DNA of 64,000 nucleotides from Steromphala cineraria (taxonomy: Eukaryota > Mollusca > Gastropoda > Trochida > Trochidae), in assembly GCA_916613615.1 (NCBI GenBank), contig OU744724.1, positions 19,454,171 through 19,518,170 on the forward strand, read 5' to 3'. The translations under genes were made by a program, and so were the position numbers. Positions within the stretch are counted from its first letter, which is position 1, and the number at the start of each line of letters is the position of its first letter. Of this stretch, positions 11,767-23,420 are shown piece by piece. The notes under the pieces are model-generated. The model worked only from the letters and a program-made list of their open reading frames with translations, had not been told where the DNA came from and did not search any database.

Positions 11767-13830
11767 GCAGGGTTTGGGAAAAACATCTTCCATAATGGGC
11801 CATTATCAGGATATTTTTGTTATTTTCTAAATTTCAAATGGACCATTCCCCATATATATATATACACCATAATATGTACATTAATAGTAAATTTCGAAAT
11901 TTTAGTGCGCCATTCTTTCATCCAAAATGGCCATTGGTTCCTGCCTTTCCCAATCACAGATTTTGTATTGCAATAGTTTTCAGTTAACAACTCATCTTTT
12001 GCAGTAACATTACATTATATAATGTTTTTAAATTCTTTATGCAGTTTAGGCAATGTATATTTAATGTTTTCAATCTTTTGAAAAAGAGAATTGATTTTCT
12101 AGTAAATTCTAATTGCATACAATAAAATAAAATCCGTTATCTATGTTACTTGTGATACAGCCCAACAAATATTGCATAGCAAAACATTATTACTTGTTCA
12201 GCATATAAGAGTGCTTTAGAGCAAGATATATAAATAAATTAGTCAGTGCTTTATATAAGGATAAAAAAATATTGTTACAATTGTAGTGCACAATCTTTAC
12301 CAATATATATTGATATTGCAATAATATTGCACAGCCCTAATTATCAATAACACACATCCGTGTCAGATGGAACTGATACACAACAACAAATAACAGGGTT
12401 ATATCTAACTTGTACATAAACAAAAAATGAGAATATCAGATATCAAAATCATCAGCTAAGGTCAGCTGACACAACAACATTATTTCTTTAATTGTACAAC
12501 GTACTATACATTTATTACAATATACAATAATACAAGGCAAAAGGTTAAACAATATTGTCAACTTAATGTGCATGAAATATTATGAAAAATATCAAATGTA
12601 AATCTAAAAAGCTACATATGAATGATATGATATACCTACAAATGTATGTTAACATGTCTTGAGGATTGATTGATTATTGTAGCGTTTGGCTTACGACCTA
12701 TACAATGTTAGATATAAATATCGAAAAGAATAATCAAAAATATATATACATTTGTTCACAATCTAAACAGCACATTTTTCAAACAAACACCGGGGTGAGA
12801 ACAAAAACAACAATTTATGATTATTACATAGATACAAAATACTCATAATAAATGTTACATTTGTTCACTATCCAAATGGCTTGTATGACTAATGGCATGT
12901 GTATACTACAAACATCAGAGTACCGGTAGATCAAATCATTTTTCTTCAGGAGTATTGCAATGGCCTAGAAGCAGAATTCTAACATGACACGAAAACTAGT
13001 TTGAAAATACTGCCTTCTGATTGGTTACTCATAAACATTTTGGAGTAATTATTTCACCGATAATCACCTCTAAATATTTACGACCGCTTCACATTCCTCC
13101 GCGCACGCGTATACAATCTGCACTCAGCGACTTTCTGTTTAGATCTACAATAGACATATTGGCGACGACACTTTAAATTTCAATCAGACACTTGTCGACA
13201 TTTTGAAGCATCAACAAATTTTAATCTAATAACGAGGTTTTTGGTTCCTGTTTGAAGTGTTTCTTACAGCTTCGCGATGTAAATTAATCACAGTCCACAG
13301 ATCTATAAACAACACAAAATCAACGATATATCGCTCACCTCTCATACAGTGATTCGTCAATTGAAAGGAAGCGACTTTATTCTTTAATTTCGCAGAATGC
13401 TGTCACTGCCCCAACCTCTAATTTACAAGTGACCACTTTTCCTGTCACAGTGTCCCCAACCATGACACAAAATATAACTGTCTTGACAGCTTCCACTAAA
13501 TTTGAAACTGTTCACCGACACGATAGTGAACAACTATTTTCAGAGTAACGTCCCTTGATTTGGTCAGTCCTTGTTGCTCTTGTAGGGGTGATGGGTGGAC
13601 CCATGGATTTAGGTAAAAAATCGTAACTTTGACGACATTGAAATCTGTTTTCTATTGATAATATGCTCAATAGATTATAGATTAGTATATTTAAACATGT
13701 TTTTTCTGTATGTAATGACATTTTAATTGTTATGTGTTCTTTATGAAAGTGGACTGTACCATTGTTTTGCAAGTGAGTGGAACAGGTCTGCACCGGTTTG
13801 ACCTAATCACAATGCTTTTGCGCAAGTCAA

Positions 13831-14050
13831 AATAGTTCCACCTTTTTTTACTAATTAGTCATGTTAGAATGGTGATAAATCCATTCTGTTTTTTTATTTT
13901 GGGGTTGTATGTCGTGCATTCTTTACCCCTAAATAAACATTTCAAACCTCGCAAGCTCGGTTTGAAATTTTATTAAGGGGTAAAGAATGCACGACATACA
14001 ACCCCAAAATAAAAAACAGAATGGATTTATCCCCTAAATAAAGGAACTAT
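13831..14050. repeat. Large palindrome (about 220 bp fold-back)
   Basis: GATAAATCCATTCTG at 13874 pairs with CAGAATGGATTTATC at 14017-14031, and the arms run inward almost perfectly through GGGGTTGTATGTCGTGCATT and AAATTTCAAACC to the ten-base loop TCGCAAGCTC near 13955. Outside, AATAGTTCC (13831) pairs with GGAACTATT (14042), interrupted by about 30 bases on the left. One of the fold-backs with a CTCG-type loop. Confidence 0.85.
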
Positions 14051-15579
14051 TTTTTAATTCTTGAAAACTAAATCGTATGGTAATGTTTCAGACTTGAAAG
14101 AATAGTGTTTCGTACATTACTTTATCTTCTTCTGCAGGTGTCCAACACATTCTATAAAATCGAAAAACAGGAATAAGGCTAGGAATCCTTATATATCTAG
14201 TGTGTAGTATGTCACACATAATCGTACATATTTAACTCTTTGTACTAAAATAGTAGAAGTTGATTCCATGAGCACTGAAAGAGTAAACCATATCGCCCCA
14301 CATACTAATTGATTTCCATAACACTCCAAAGATCGTCAGTTCACGCAATACCAGTGTTTAAAATATAGCCCGTCCGCCAGTTCTTGACTGGCTACTTTTT
14401 ACCAGGACTGGTTACTTTTTGGTCAGGACTGGTAACTTTTCAAAAGTTTTCTTTATTTTCCTCTAAGGAATTGATCAATTAATTTTCAGGACAGGCTAGG
14501 TTTCCAATCCATTTAAAGGAGACCAAAAGTGGGGATTGCATAGGGTTTTCAAATGAGTAGATTATGTTGTTAGTAACACACAAATATGTACACATGGACA
14601 TCTAGCTAGTTAACTCTTCTTACTACAAACAGATAATTATCTTAATGTTTGATATGGAAGAAATACTGGCGGTAACATTGACTATTTGTATTGTAGAAAG
14701 GGAAGGCTTCTTTCATTTGACAAATACCCGGTATAAAATTAAATACAGGCTTCCTAACGATTTAAATGTTTCTGTTATTTAACATTATCACGAGAAGGTT
14801 AAAATCAACATGCTAGGAAAGTTACATAGCAGCATCATAGCTGAATACAAAACATAATAGTCAAATGCAAAACCTATATTGTATTGTAAATACTATGACA
14901 ACTGCAGCTAGCTACTCCTCTTCTCAAAAATTATCCTTAAAATTTTTCATATATTTTTTAAAAGAATATATTGACAAATGACTTTACTTTTTCAACAAAA
15001 CATATGAATTCAAATCTCATCATACTAGGAAGATGTACAAATACTAGATGAAGACAACTTCAACAATCCAGAGTGCTACATGAATAATTGATGGTAAGTA
15101 ATTAGATCAACAAGTCTACATCCACCAGCAACAGGACATATGCTTTCCATGTTAACTTCCATTATGTAGTGATTTACACATTAGCATTAATGTCATATTG
15201 ACATGACGAGTTGCCATGTAACTATTGATAACAGACAACAATCAAAGCTTCTGTTGATTTAACCTTGTTATAGCAGTTTTGTGTTCATCAGAGAAGGATA
15301 TTATATCAAAATAATTGGTATCTCAAGCTGTCTATGATTGATTGTCTTACAAAACGTTGATGTATCATTATCACAGAATTTCTATTATTTCAAATATGCA
15401 TGATATGTGCTTTTTGCCATTTTTTTATATCAAAAGTCAAAAGGGCTTTCGAATTGAAACTCTTAGAAACAGACAGGGGGTAATAGAGATAAAATACATT
15501 CCCTATCAATGATATTTGAGGTGAGAAAGGAGCAAGAAACAGTAGCAAATATGTGTCAGAAGGAAGCAAGGAAATTTGT

Positions 15580-15650
15580 TTACATGTTGTACATACCTTA
15601 TGTACATGTTGTACATACCTTATGTACATATGTACATACCTTATCTACAT
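15580..15650. repeat. Short tandem repeat, about 21-bp unit
   Basis: The phrase TGTACATACCTTATGTACAT repeats about three times head to tail. It lies directly beside the retroelement tail at 15656, so it may be the eroded end of that insertion. Confidence 0.7.
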
Positions 15651-15655
15651 ACATT

Positions 15656-15735
15656 ATGCTTGAATACGATACAAGAAGCTGTATCGAAACGTCGTGTACT
15701 CAGAATAAAGAAGTTGTTATCCATAAAATATTCGT
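15656..15735 (+). mobile_element. Retroelement 3' tail with hairpin and GAAACGTCG motif, copy A
   Basis: GCTTGAATA is followed by a 7-bp stem CGATACA/TGTATCG (15667-15673 with 15680-15686; loop AGAAGC), the conserved AAACGTCG, and AATAAAGAAGTTGT. The same layout with a different but still complementary stem occurs at 53362-53440. The stem plus GAAAC arrangement resembles stem II and the core of the hammerhead ribozymes known from Penelope-like elements, but a canonical CUGAUGA is not present. Classification as Penelope-like is inference. Confidence 0.55.
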
Positions 15736-16973
15736 CCTTACTTGATTGATATTTAAACTTCCATGAATAAAAGACAATTCTATATAGCCTGTATCTTTTT
15801 AATACTATGCTATACATTACATTCTACGCCACTACTGGCTGAAATATTGCAAAAACTCACTCCCTTACTTACATTCTCCAAGGTTTTTTTAAAAGGTCAT
15901 GTCACTTAAACAGAATCAAACTTATGGTGCCCTTGACAATACTACATACAGTCAGTCCTATGGAAACATGCTCTTATCTTCTGATACATGAGATATAAAC
16001 CAAGTCGAGACCAATCTGATTATGAAATGGGTATACCTAATTCTATGATCACATAGGTACACAATGGCAGCCTACACACCCAAATGGTCATGGACATTAC
16101 ACATAATCAAGCCTACGGTTTCCTAGGAAAGACATGCTCCTTTACCCAGAGACATCACAAAGGACACTAGTTCTAGTCTAAGAGACAGTACAGGTAAAAG
16201 AAACTATAACTTATATATACACAAACTGCAGCATAAACCAGCGGCTCATTTGGACAAAAAGAATTATCAATCCTATGACAAAATCTTACTGTGTACCTGC
16301 TAAACACCAACTCACTCACTCTACATCCTAAGACATAATAGTCAAAGAGATAAGGTCAGTTTATTTACCCTGAAAAGTCCAAAAGGTTTGATTATTGGTT
16401 CTTATGTAAAAATGTCTGAAGTTGCTCTGAAGTAAATAAATCAGGCCTTATCTTGTAGGACTATACAAGAATCTAAGAAATCTTACTGTGTCCTAGGAAA
16501 GACATGCTCCAATATCCAGAGACATTAGATAGGACTCCAGCTCTCTTGCACAAGACCAGTCAGATACAGGTAGAGACAATTAGATGACAACTGGTGTACA
16601 CAAACTGCAGTCAGGTCCACCAGCTGGTGCCCTTTGTTGGTCAATGAGCTCACTTATTACATTCCGCCACACAAGTATACATCTCCCACATAAAGCATCT
16701 CACAGGTGAGTGATTATTGAGTACAATAAATCCCACATCTGAGCACTGTCATTTATACTATTACATATTCATTGAACATCTAATGAATCACATCTGTCTC
16801 TTAATGGTTTTTTTTCATTATTCTTATTGATATGTGTGCAATTTTCTATTGCAATAAATTTCAGTGTAAGATGAATTTGACAAATGGGTTGAAGCTCAGC
16901 AAACCGTTAAGAGTAGTTGCATCTGATGAACATGGACGTGGAAACTAATATAGAAAACTAAGGAAAGTTTGTT

Positions 16974-17070
16974 TAAAACTAGATTTGTGTTTGCGGGACA
17001 CTGTAAAAGCAGAGTGGCTGTCATATTGATGGTTTAACCTGCCCCTGCCTTCTCCACAGCCACAGTGGTG
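16974..17070 (+). mobile_element. Fragment related to the 22-kb TGACCT-rich element
   Basis: AACTAGATTTGTGTTTGCGG followed by CAAAAGC-like sequence aligns with the left end of the 22115-23420 element (AACTAGATTAGCGTGTGCGG). Only the first 60-100 bases are recognisable, so this is a truncated or solo end. Confidence 0.5.
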
Positions 17071-17246
17071 TGGGTATTTTCTAAAGCAATAAAACACAAA
17101 CTCCTGACCCCACAATTTGACCTTGAATGTAAACATGTCAAGAAAATTACCATGGGTACATTTACAAATTGATAATATGAAATCTTAAACCTATTTCTGC
17201 ATTTCAAGATTTGCCCAAAGGGTGATCATAACTCATATATCCATTG

Positions 17247-18217
17247 CAGGGATGCAGAAATCGGTCTATTTGCCGGACATGTCCGATTGGGAATCCAGTT
17301 TGACCGATTGGAAAAGTGACCTGTCAGACATTCAATAAGTCATTTGACCGATTGAAGATAATCAAAGAATTACTAAACAAACAGATAAACAAGCCTGAGT
17401 TGACTAACAAGCAATCAATAAAAGCCAAATGCCCCGCTTGTGTCGGTCATAATTGTAATGAAAACAAAAACCGGTCATCAATGAAACAACTAATCCTGTT
17501 TTCAAACGACATAATTACCTTTTTATCTTTAATTATTGGATCATCTCAGTGTCATGTATTGAGTAAAACATGAGTAAGGCCAAACTTTTTTTAAAAAGAC
17601 ATCAAACAACTTCACATCGTTATTTTAACATGCTGTTACTATATCCTTCCTCCACTAACTTCCCAAGCTCCATGCATCGACTTTGCAAGCAAGACTTCAT
17701 TAACACAGTGTTTGGAGCTTGCATTCCTGCAGGGAGGAGAAAGGAACAGCAGGATTACTGCAGTGATAGGGAAACGAAAACAGGCTGATCTGTTGGCAAG
17801 TTTGACAGGCTAAAAAAACTGTGTGGTGTGTGTCAAGTAGTTGATATGCATCATAACTTAATAGAATTATATTTAAAACAGCCAAAGAACTTTATTTTAC
17901 TCAATGTAATGTAATTTCAGTGTTTTACTTTTCCATGCAGTGCTATAAATAGATCTGTACATCGTCTGCTTTCCAGTTAATATTAGATTCTAAGCACCTG
18001 ACAGTTGACTTGATTATTTATTGAAATTATAAACATATTCATATAGCTAGGCCTAAACATTAAATAAGAAAATTACTGAGTAGTCTTTGAAATATTTCCA
18101 CATGTTCAGTCGTTTATTTACGTGAGATAAAGCACCAAAATTTATGAACAAAATATCATTATTTGTCGACTTATACGTGGAATGTCCGATTGGCGAAAAT
18201 TTGAATCTGCATCCCTG
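17247..18217. mobile_element. hAT-type DNA transposon remnant, 971 bp, with 8-bp target duplication
   Basis: The element starts CAGGGATGCAGA and ends TCTGCATCCCTG, perfect 12-bp terminal inverted repeats, flanked by the identical 8-bp target duplication ATCCATTG (17239-17246 and 18218-18225). An 8-bp duplication with CAGGG termini is diagnostic of the hAT superfamily. Sub-terminal GACCGATTGG/GTCCGATTGG motifs repeat near both ends and may be transposase binding sites. A short open frame starting MSKAKLFLKRHQTT (17570) could be a leftover of a transposase N-terminus, but no catalytic core or BED finger is seen, so the copy is non-autonomous. It lies in the first intron of the synaptotagmin-like gene, where it interrupts nothing coding. 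Confidence 0.85.
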
Positions 18218-18225
18218 ATCCATTG

Positions 18226-19398
18226 GTATTAAACAAACAATCAATGATTAGTTGTCATTGGGAATCACAAGCAGGGAATGAATAAAAGTGTTAATAGTTG
18301 AGAAAAAGCATTTAGCAAAATCCTGTTTAAATCATACTTCTCCGTGACTTTTAACAAAATTCTTCTTTTTTTTCATTTACTTGCCAAATTTCTTTCAAAG
18401 TCTTAGTAATACTCCATTGTTGATGTATACAAAATAAGGGCCTGATAGCACAGAAACTTTTTCATGTTAAAATGTTAACATGCTATTTTAACACTTATTT
18501 CAAGACCATGACCTTTTTCAACATGTAAAATTAATTCCTCAGACGCATAAGCAGTAATCTAGTTATGTGAGTTCTGAAAAGATTAGTGGAAAACAATTAA
18601 TAATTGATTGACAATTGACTCGATATGTGAGTCAACGATGGAGGTGGAAACTGCATAAAAACTGACAGAGTTCCAAACCTGAGTCAGGGCTTCTTGTAAG
18701 AAATCTAAAATGTTTGAGAGAAAAGTCATTATGAAAAGCTGGAACTTTGGTTGTTTTTTTGGGTTATTTTTGTAGCGGTTGAAACTTTAAGATTGACAGA
18801 GGTAGGTACCTTTGATCAATGTGACCGGTGTGCTCTACCGATAATTATATAACAGTGTGACATTGAACGTCAGTTTTCTAGTACATGTATATCCCTGAAT
18901 ATTGAAATGTTTTTTTAAAAGGGTAAAATGTTTATTGTGCTATGAACGGATACAGAAGTGTAATGAATGCCATGTTATGCCAATATTGGAGCAAAAAACT
19001 TTGAAAAGAAAAAAAAAAGGGCTCTTCATTGCTTTTTGCATGTAAAGAAAGACTTAACCAGTGAAGCTCGTGCAGACTGAGAGTAGCAACAAAAGCACTG
19101 AAAAGTAAGATTCAGAGTCTGTTGTAACATAAAGAATATATTTTATCCAGAATAGTTTTCCTCATTATTCAAACATTATGAACAAAAAAACAAAAAAATA
19201 AATAATATTTAATACGCATTGAACTTTTGATTATAGAATTTTCAACTTTTCCTATGGTTACATATACAACATGACTACATGTCATGACCTACACAATATG
19301 AAATATTGTAAATTTGTAGAATAAGAATTGAAAACCAAAAATCACTCTATTAAGACAAATATACAGCCATCTGTTTTTTGAATAATAATTGACCAAAC
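18226..19398. other. Intron of the synaptotagmin-like gene, part next to exon 1
   Basis: No exon or recognisable repeat seen, apart from A- and T-rich runs (for example near 19010 and 19185). Confidence 0.35.
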
Positions 19399-20080
19399 CT
19401 TGTCTATGAAGTGCCTTTTTCTTAACAACTCCCTCTGGCAGTTGACTTTTTTCTTCCTCATCTTCATCTTCATCTTCATCATCATAATACATGGTGCCAT
19501 TGGTATTTGTCTCATTACCCTCTGTGCTGTTGCCATCTTCATCGTAATAGTATTCACTCTCCGTGCTGTTACCATCTTCATCATAATAGTATTCACTGTC
19601 TGTGTTGTTACCATCTTCATAACCTATTGTTCCGTTGCCTTCATCATCATAATAGTATTCACTCTTAGCCTCTTCCCCATCCTTAAGGTCAGAGGTCAAG
19701 TTTTGGTTATCATTTCCAAGGTCATTTGATGTCAAATTAACATCACCTTTTCCAAGGTCATCTGATGACACATTTTTACCTTCATCTTTGTTATCATGGT
19801 GAAGGTCACTACTGCTCACAAGTTCATTGCTAGGTACTACTTTTCCATTAGAACCTGCCACAGAACTAAGTGTTTGAGAAGATGACCATGTCCCATGATC
19901 TGGAGTGGCTGTGCCTTCCTGAAAAACCTGAGGGATTGTGCTGTCCTGAGGATCCTGAGCAATTGTGTTGACCTCAGTTTGCACAGGAAGTGTTGTGAGG
20001 TCAAGGTCACCCTGGGCGTGCAGATGTGGGGCAAGAAGTCCAGCAAGCAGCAGAAGCACGAGTAGATCCCTGACAGCCAT
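19399..20080 (-). CDS. SYT14/16-like: Exon 1: signal peptide and acidic ectodomain of the synaptotagmin-14/16-like protein
   Basis: The minus-strand ATG at 20080 opens 227 codons and ends at a phase-1 donor (CAAG|GTTTGG) that joins in frame to the transmembrane exon at 11601. Residues 1-23 form a typical signal peptide: MAVRDLL, a leucine-rich core, cleavage expected after HAQ. Residues 24-140 are Ser/Thr/Asp-rich with DLG-containing repeats. Residues 140-200 hold three SEYYYD(D/E)(D/E)GN repeats plus GYEDGN and MYYDDED, then a run of Asp/Glu and a basic KKKALHR just before the membrane. At least nine N-glycosylation sequons are present (NVS, NLT, NGT, NST, NET). Tyrosines embedded in acid are candidate sulfation sites. 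Vertebrate synaptotagmin-14 has only a short N-terminus without a signal peptide, so this ectodomain is unusual. The donor lacks a purine at +3 and +4. If it is not used, exon 1 reads on for 36 residues to a stop and would encode a separate secreted protein. Confidence 0.7.
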
Positions 20081-20137
20081 GGTTCACATCTCCCTCCCCT
20101 CTATTGTGAGTCTACACCTACAGCGCTCAGTGAGGGC
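20081..20137 (-). promoter_or_regulatory. 5' leader of the synaptotagmin-like gene
   Basis: On the minus strand the sequence before the ATG contains a pyrimidine stretch ending CTCATTAG at about 20138, which could be a splice acceptor for an upstream non-coding exon. The context of the ATG (GTGAACCATGG) fits a good Kozak site. No TATA box is visible nearby. Confidence 0.35.
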
Positions 20138-20150
20138 AGCAAGAACCTAA

Positions 20151-22114
20151 TGAGACCCTGATGTAATTGCGGCAAATGAGCGCCATTACACAGTATGTTA
20201 ATAAAGCCAATTGTTTAAAAGCACCAGCGTAGTGGGAGGCAATACACATGATTGGTTTCTAAAGTGCAGATCTCACTTAAACCATTACAGTCGGGAATTA
20301 TCACCATCAGCATGGTTTGATTTTGTATAGAGTTGCAGAAAAAAGTAAATATACTCCTGGTTCTGGTATTGCAAATATGCATGATAAGCAATCTGCATTG
20401 TTCAGCTGGCAAGCTTGCCAAGTGTATACATTAAAGTGATATGGCTCTGATGTGGCTGATAAAGCTCCCATATAAACACATTAACTTCCACGAAAATGGT
20501 GATTTTCTCTCTCTAGTCTGTGTCTGAGCCATCAGGGAACACTTCAGTATTCGATCTGGTGCCAAACTGTGACCTGTGGGAATAACCTCCCTCACAATTC
20601 CCAATGAAATCAGTTTCACTGTTTTAATCAAGCATTGAATATCCAAATATATTGAAAAGAAGTCAATCTATTTTCATTATCTCTAATCGGCTTAAAGATG
20701 AAAGTGTAGATATATCTTACATGCATCAGGAAATTCATATATAATCAAGTTACATTTAAAGGGATACCATGACCAAGTAGATTTTGCACTTATTCACAAT
20801 GTATATTTTAAAAGGTTAAATGCATAATTTTGCTAATTGACCATCCCCTTTAATTTCTTCCCATGTATATTAACAAGAATGAGAAGCATGGTTGAAGATG
20901 GTATACAGATTTTAAGCAATTGTGAAAGATCTTTCCTACAAATTAAAATAATGCCCCCACCCCTTCCCTTCCATCAAATTATTCAAATCCTTAGCATTTC
21001 CCAACTCTGATGATTCAACAGAACAATAGGCAAGCCAAAATAATATTCAGTAGACCAAATTAGTGACCATTAAGAGAATAAAGAGGCCTGATTACACACC
21101 CTGGCATGACACCATCTTCTGATGTCATAGATCAACTCACTTTTAGCAATCAACTGACTACGGGCAACTGATGTCATATATTTTTTCCAAGTTGGGACAT
21201 TTCAAGTTATTGTGCTGGAATTAGTCACTGTACCGACATGACTTCAGGGTATCCCTTTCACCGAAGTGGTAGAGTGTCTGACTTTAAGCGATTTGATAGA
21301 GTGTCTCTCACTTCGAATGCAACATTTAGGTATAGATACAAACCCCACAAGCCATGGGAAGCAATAAACAGTCACAAAGAATGGTTTATAATCAATTTGT
21401 ATGAATTTTTCAACACTTGTAATGCTGCATAACATTCTATGATTCTTTAGTACAGGCAGGCTAGTCAAACAAAAGCATGGAGTTTTATCTCCCAGCCAAG
21501 GGACGTCCCTGGTGCAATGGATCCAGGAGTGATTACTGACTTGCGGTCTCTACTGATAAACTCAATGAATGGTAAGAAGGGCTGGACAACCAACTAATTG
21601 ATTAAATTTTCTCCGAATAAGTCTGAATAAGTTTCTCACTGAAGGCAGTAGTTCATCTATCTTCATGATATATATGATATGTTAACGTAATATATATACT
21701 AAAGTGAAGTCATAGTTTCAGATAAATAAGACTAATCTTGAAGCTTTAATGAAGATCAAAAGTCACAAATGGAATTGAAAAAATATGAAATATGATTAGG
21801 TGTTGTCAAACAAGTTTTTGGAAAGTTGCTTTCTAGGTTGCAGATGCATTCAATAATCATAATTGTATTGGTCTGCAGCTTTAAATTCAGATCACATTGG
21901 GTGCAATTCTACATGATTTTCATGTAAAGACATGGTGAGCCTCGTCCTAAGACAACAGGCCAGGGTTGTACAGTTTGAAATTTAGTCGGTAATCCAGACC
22001 CTAAAGCAAAACAAATTAAAGGAGCTTTCTTAAGTTCTTTAAAATATTGGCAAGTCTAGATGCCTCAGCTTTAGGAAATTAAGTATTGTTCAGGGCTCCT
22101 TTTTATTTCTTTTT
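20151..22114. other. Non-coding stretch upstream of the synaptotagmin-like gene
   Basis: No gene seen. A tRNA-like phrase (GGTAGAGTGTCTGACTT, about 21268) lies in a small direct repeat of AGAGTGTCT and is probably an eroded SINE. Confidence 0.3.
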
Positions 22115-23420
22115 AAACTAGATTAGCGTGTGCGGGATACCGCAAAAGCAGAGCAGCCCCGGAACTTGGGGTTTCGCCTTACCCTGTTCCGCCTTTTACA
22201 GGCCTCACCAAATTGGGAATTTTCACGTGACCTTGACCTTTGACACTCAAGGTCACACAATCAATGAACACATTTCATTGAGTATAACATCATTGTAATG
22301 AAATAAAGTGTTAAAAATTAAATTAATCCATTTTCTCCATATATGTTGACCTTGCTGTGACCTTGACCTTCGACATTTCGTACCCAAAACTTTTTGAAAA
22401 TTTTGTACTTCTCAAGAGATAATATTTACAAAATCTAAACTTTATAGCACAAAAACTTTTCAAGTTATTGTGTTTACAAGGAATTGCAATAACTCATATC
22501 TCATGACCTTGACCTTTGACCTTCAAGGTCACACAATAATTGAACACTTTTTATGGAGTATAACAATCATGTATTGATTAAAAGTGATCATAGTTAAAAT
22601 TAAGCATTTTCGCTAAACCATGCTTAAGTCATGACCTTGCTGTGACCTTGACCTTTGACGGATTGTAGCCGAAACCTTTTCAAAAATTTTTACTTTTCCA
22701 AGGATGATATAGACCAAGTAAGAGCTTCATAGCACAAAAACTTTTCAAGTTACCGTGTTTACAAAGAATTTTGCTGTGATTTTATAACTCGTGACCTTGA
22801 CCTTTGAACTTGAAAGTGAACATGTCATAATGATTCCCTGGAAGTATTAACATTTAGACATGTTCATGAGTTCTGAAAAGCTAAATAGGATAAAGTTATT
22901 CCCATATTTAGTGCATTTTGTAATAACTCATATCTCATGACCTTGACCTTTGACCTTCAAGGTCACACAATCATTGAACACTTTTTATTGAGTATAACAA
23001 TCATGTATTGATTAAAAGTGTTCATAGTTAAAATAAAGCATTTTCGCTAAAACATGCTTACGTCATGACCTTGCTGTGACCTTGACCTTTGACGGATTGT
23101 AGCCAAAACCTTTTCAAAGTTTTTTATTTTTCCAAGGATGATATATACCAAGTTAGAGCTTCATAGCACAAAAACTTTTCAAGTTATCGCGTTTACAAGG
23201 AATTCTTAGAGTGAATACATATCTCGTGACCTTGACCTTTGACCTTGAAAGTGAACGTGTCAAAATCATTCCCCCGAGGTATGAGTAGTAAGGTATGAAT
23301 AAGAGTTCTGGAAAGCTTAGTGGAAAAAAGTTATAGCTAGTAGTACGAGTGCGGCGGCGGCGGCGGCGATGGAAACTTCACAAAAACTAATAGCAGCCCC
23401 GTCCTTAGACGGGGCTGCTA
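22115..23420 (+). mobile_element. 1.3-kb element with eight TGACCTTGACC motifs and a terminal hairpin
   Basis: The element begins AACTAGATTAGCGTGTGCGG and ends in a hairpin AGCAGCCCCGTC-CTTA-GACGGGGCTGCT (23392-23419) followed by AATA. Inside, a block of about 434 bp is tandemly duplicated (22490 and 22924 start the same CTCATATCTCATGACCTTG phrase). TGACCTTGACC occurs near 22231, 22360, 22504, 22640, 22793, 22938, 23077 and 23228, sometimes followed by TTTGACCTTCAAGGTCA. A (GCG)n tract sits near the 3' end. Tandem core, short microsatellite and 3' hairpin fit non-autonomous Helitron/pearl-type elements known in molluscs. No coding capacity is seen. Confidence 0.7.

Larger units (their letters stand above)
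11767..17246. other. Intron of the synaptotagmin-like gene, first part
   Basis: No coding exon seen. It contains a palindrome (13831-14050), a short tandem repeat (15580-15650), a retroelement 3' tail (15656-15735) and a fragment of the 22-kb element family (16974-17070). Around 14375-14450 a roughly 30-base phrase (GGACTGGTTACTTTTT) repeats three times. A CpG-containing patch at 13080-13150 stands out from the AT-rich surroundings and could be an internal promoter for a transcript starting at exon 2, but no TATA or initiator is evident. Confidence 0.35.

Noticed and set aside
13080..13150. CpG island promoter for the synaptotagmin-like gene
   Set aside because: CpG density is only locally raised and no start-site signals are evident; kept only as a remark in the intron entry.
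19400..19729. Plus-strand open frame of 109 codons, rich in Ile/Phe/Val
   Set aside because: It is the antisense shadow of the acidic repeat exon (GAT/GAA repeats read backwards give ATC/TTC codons).
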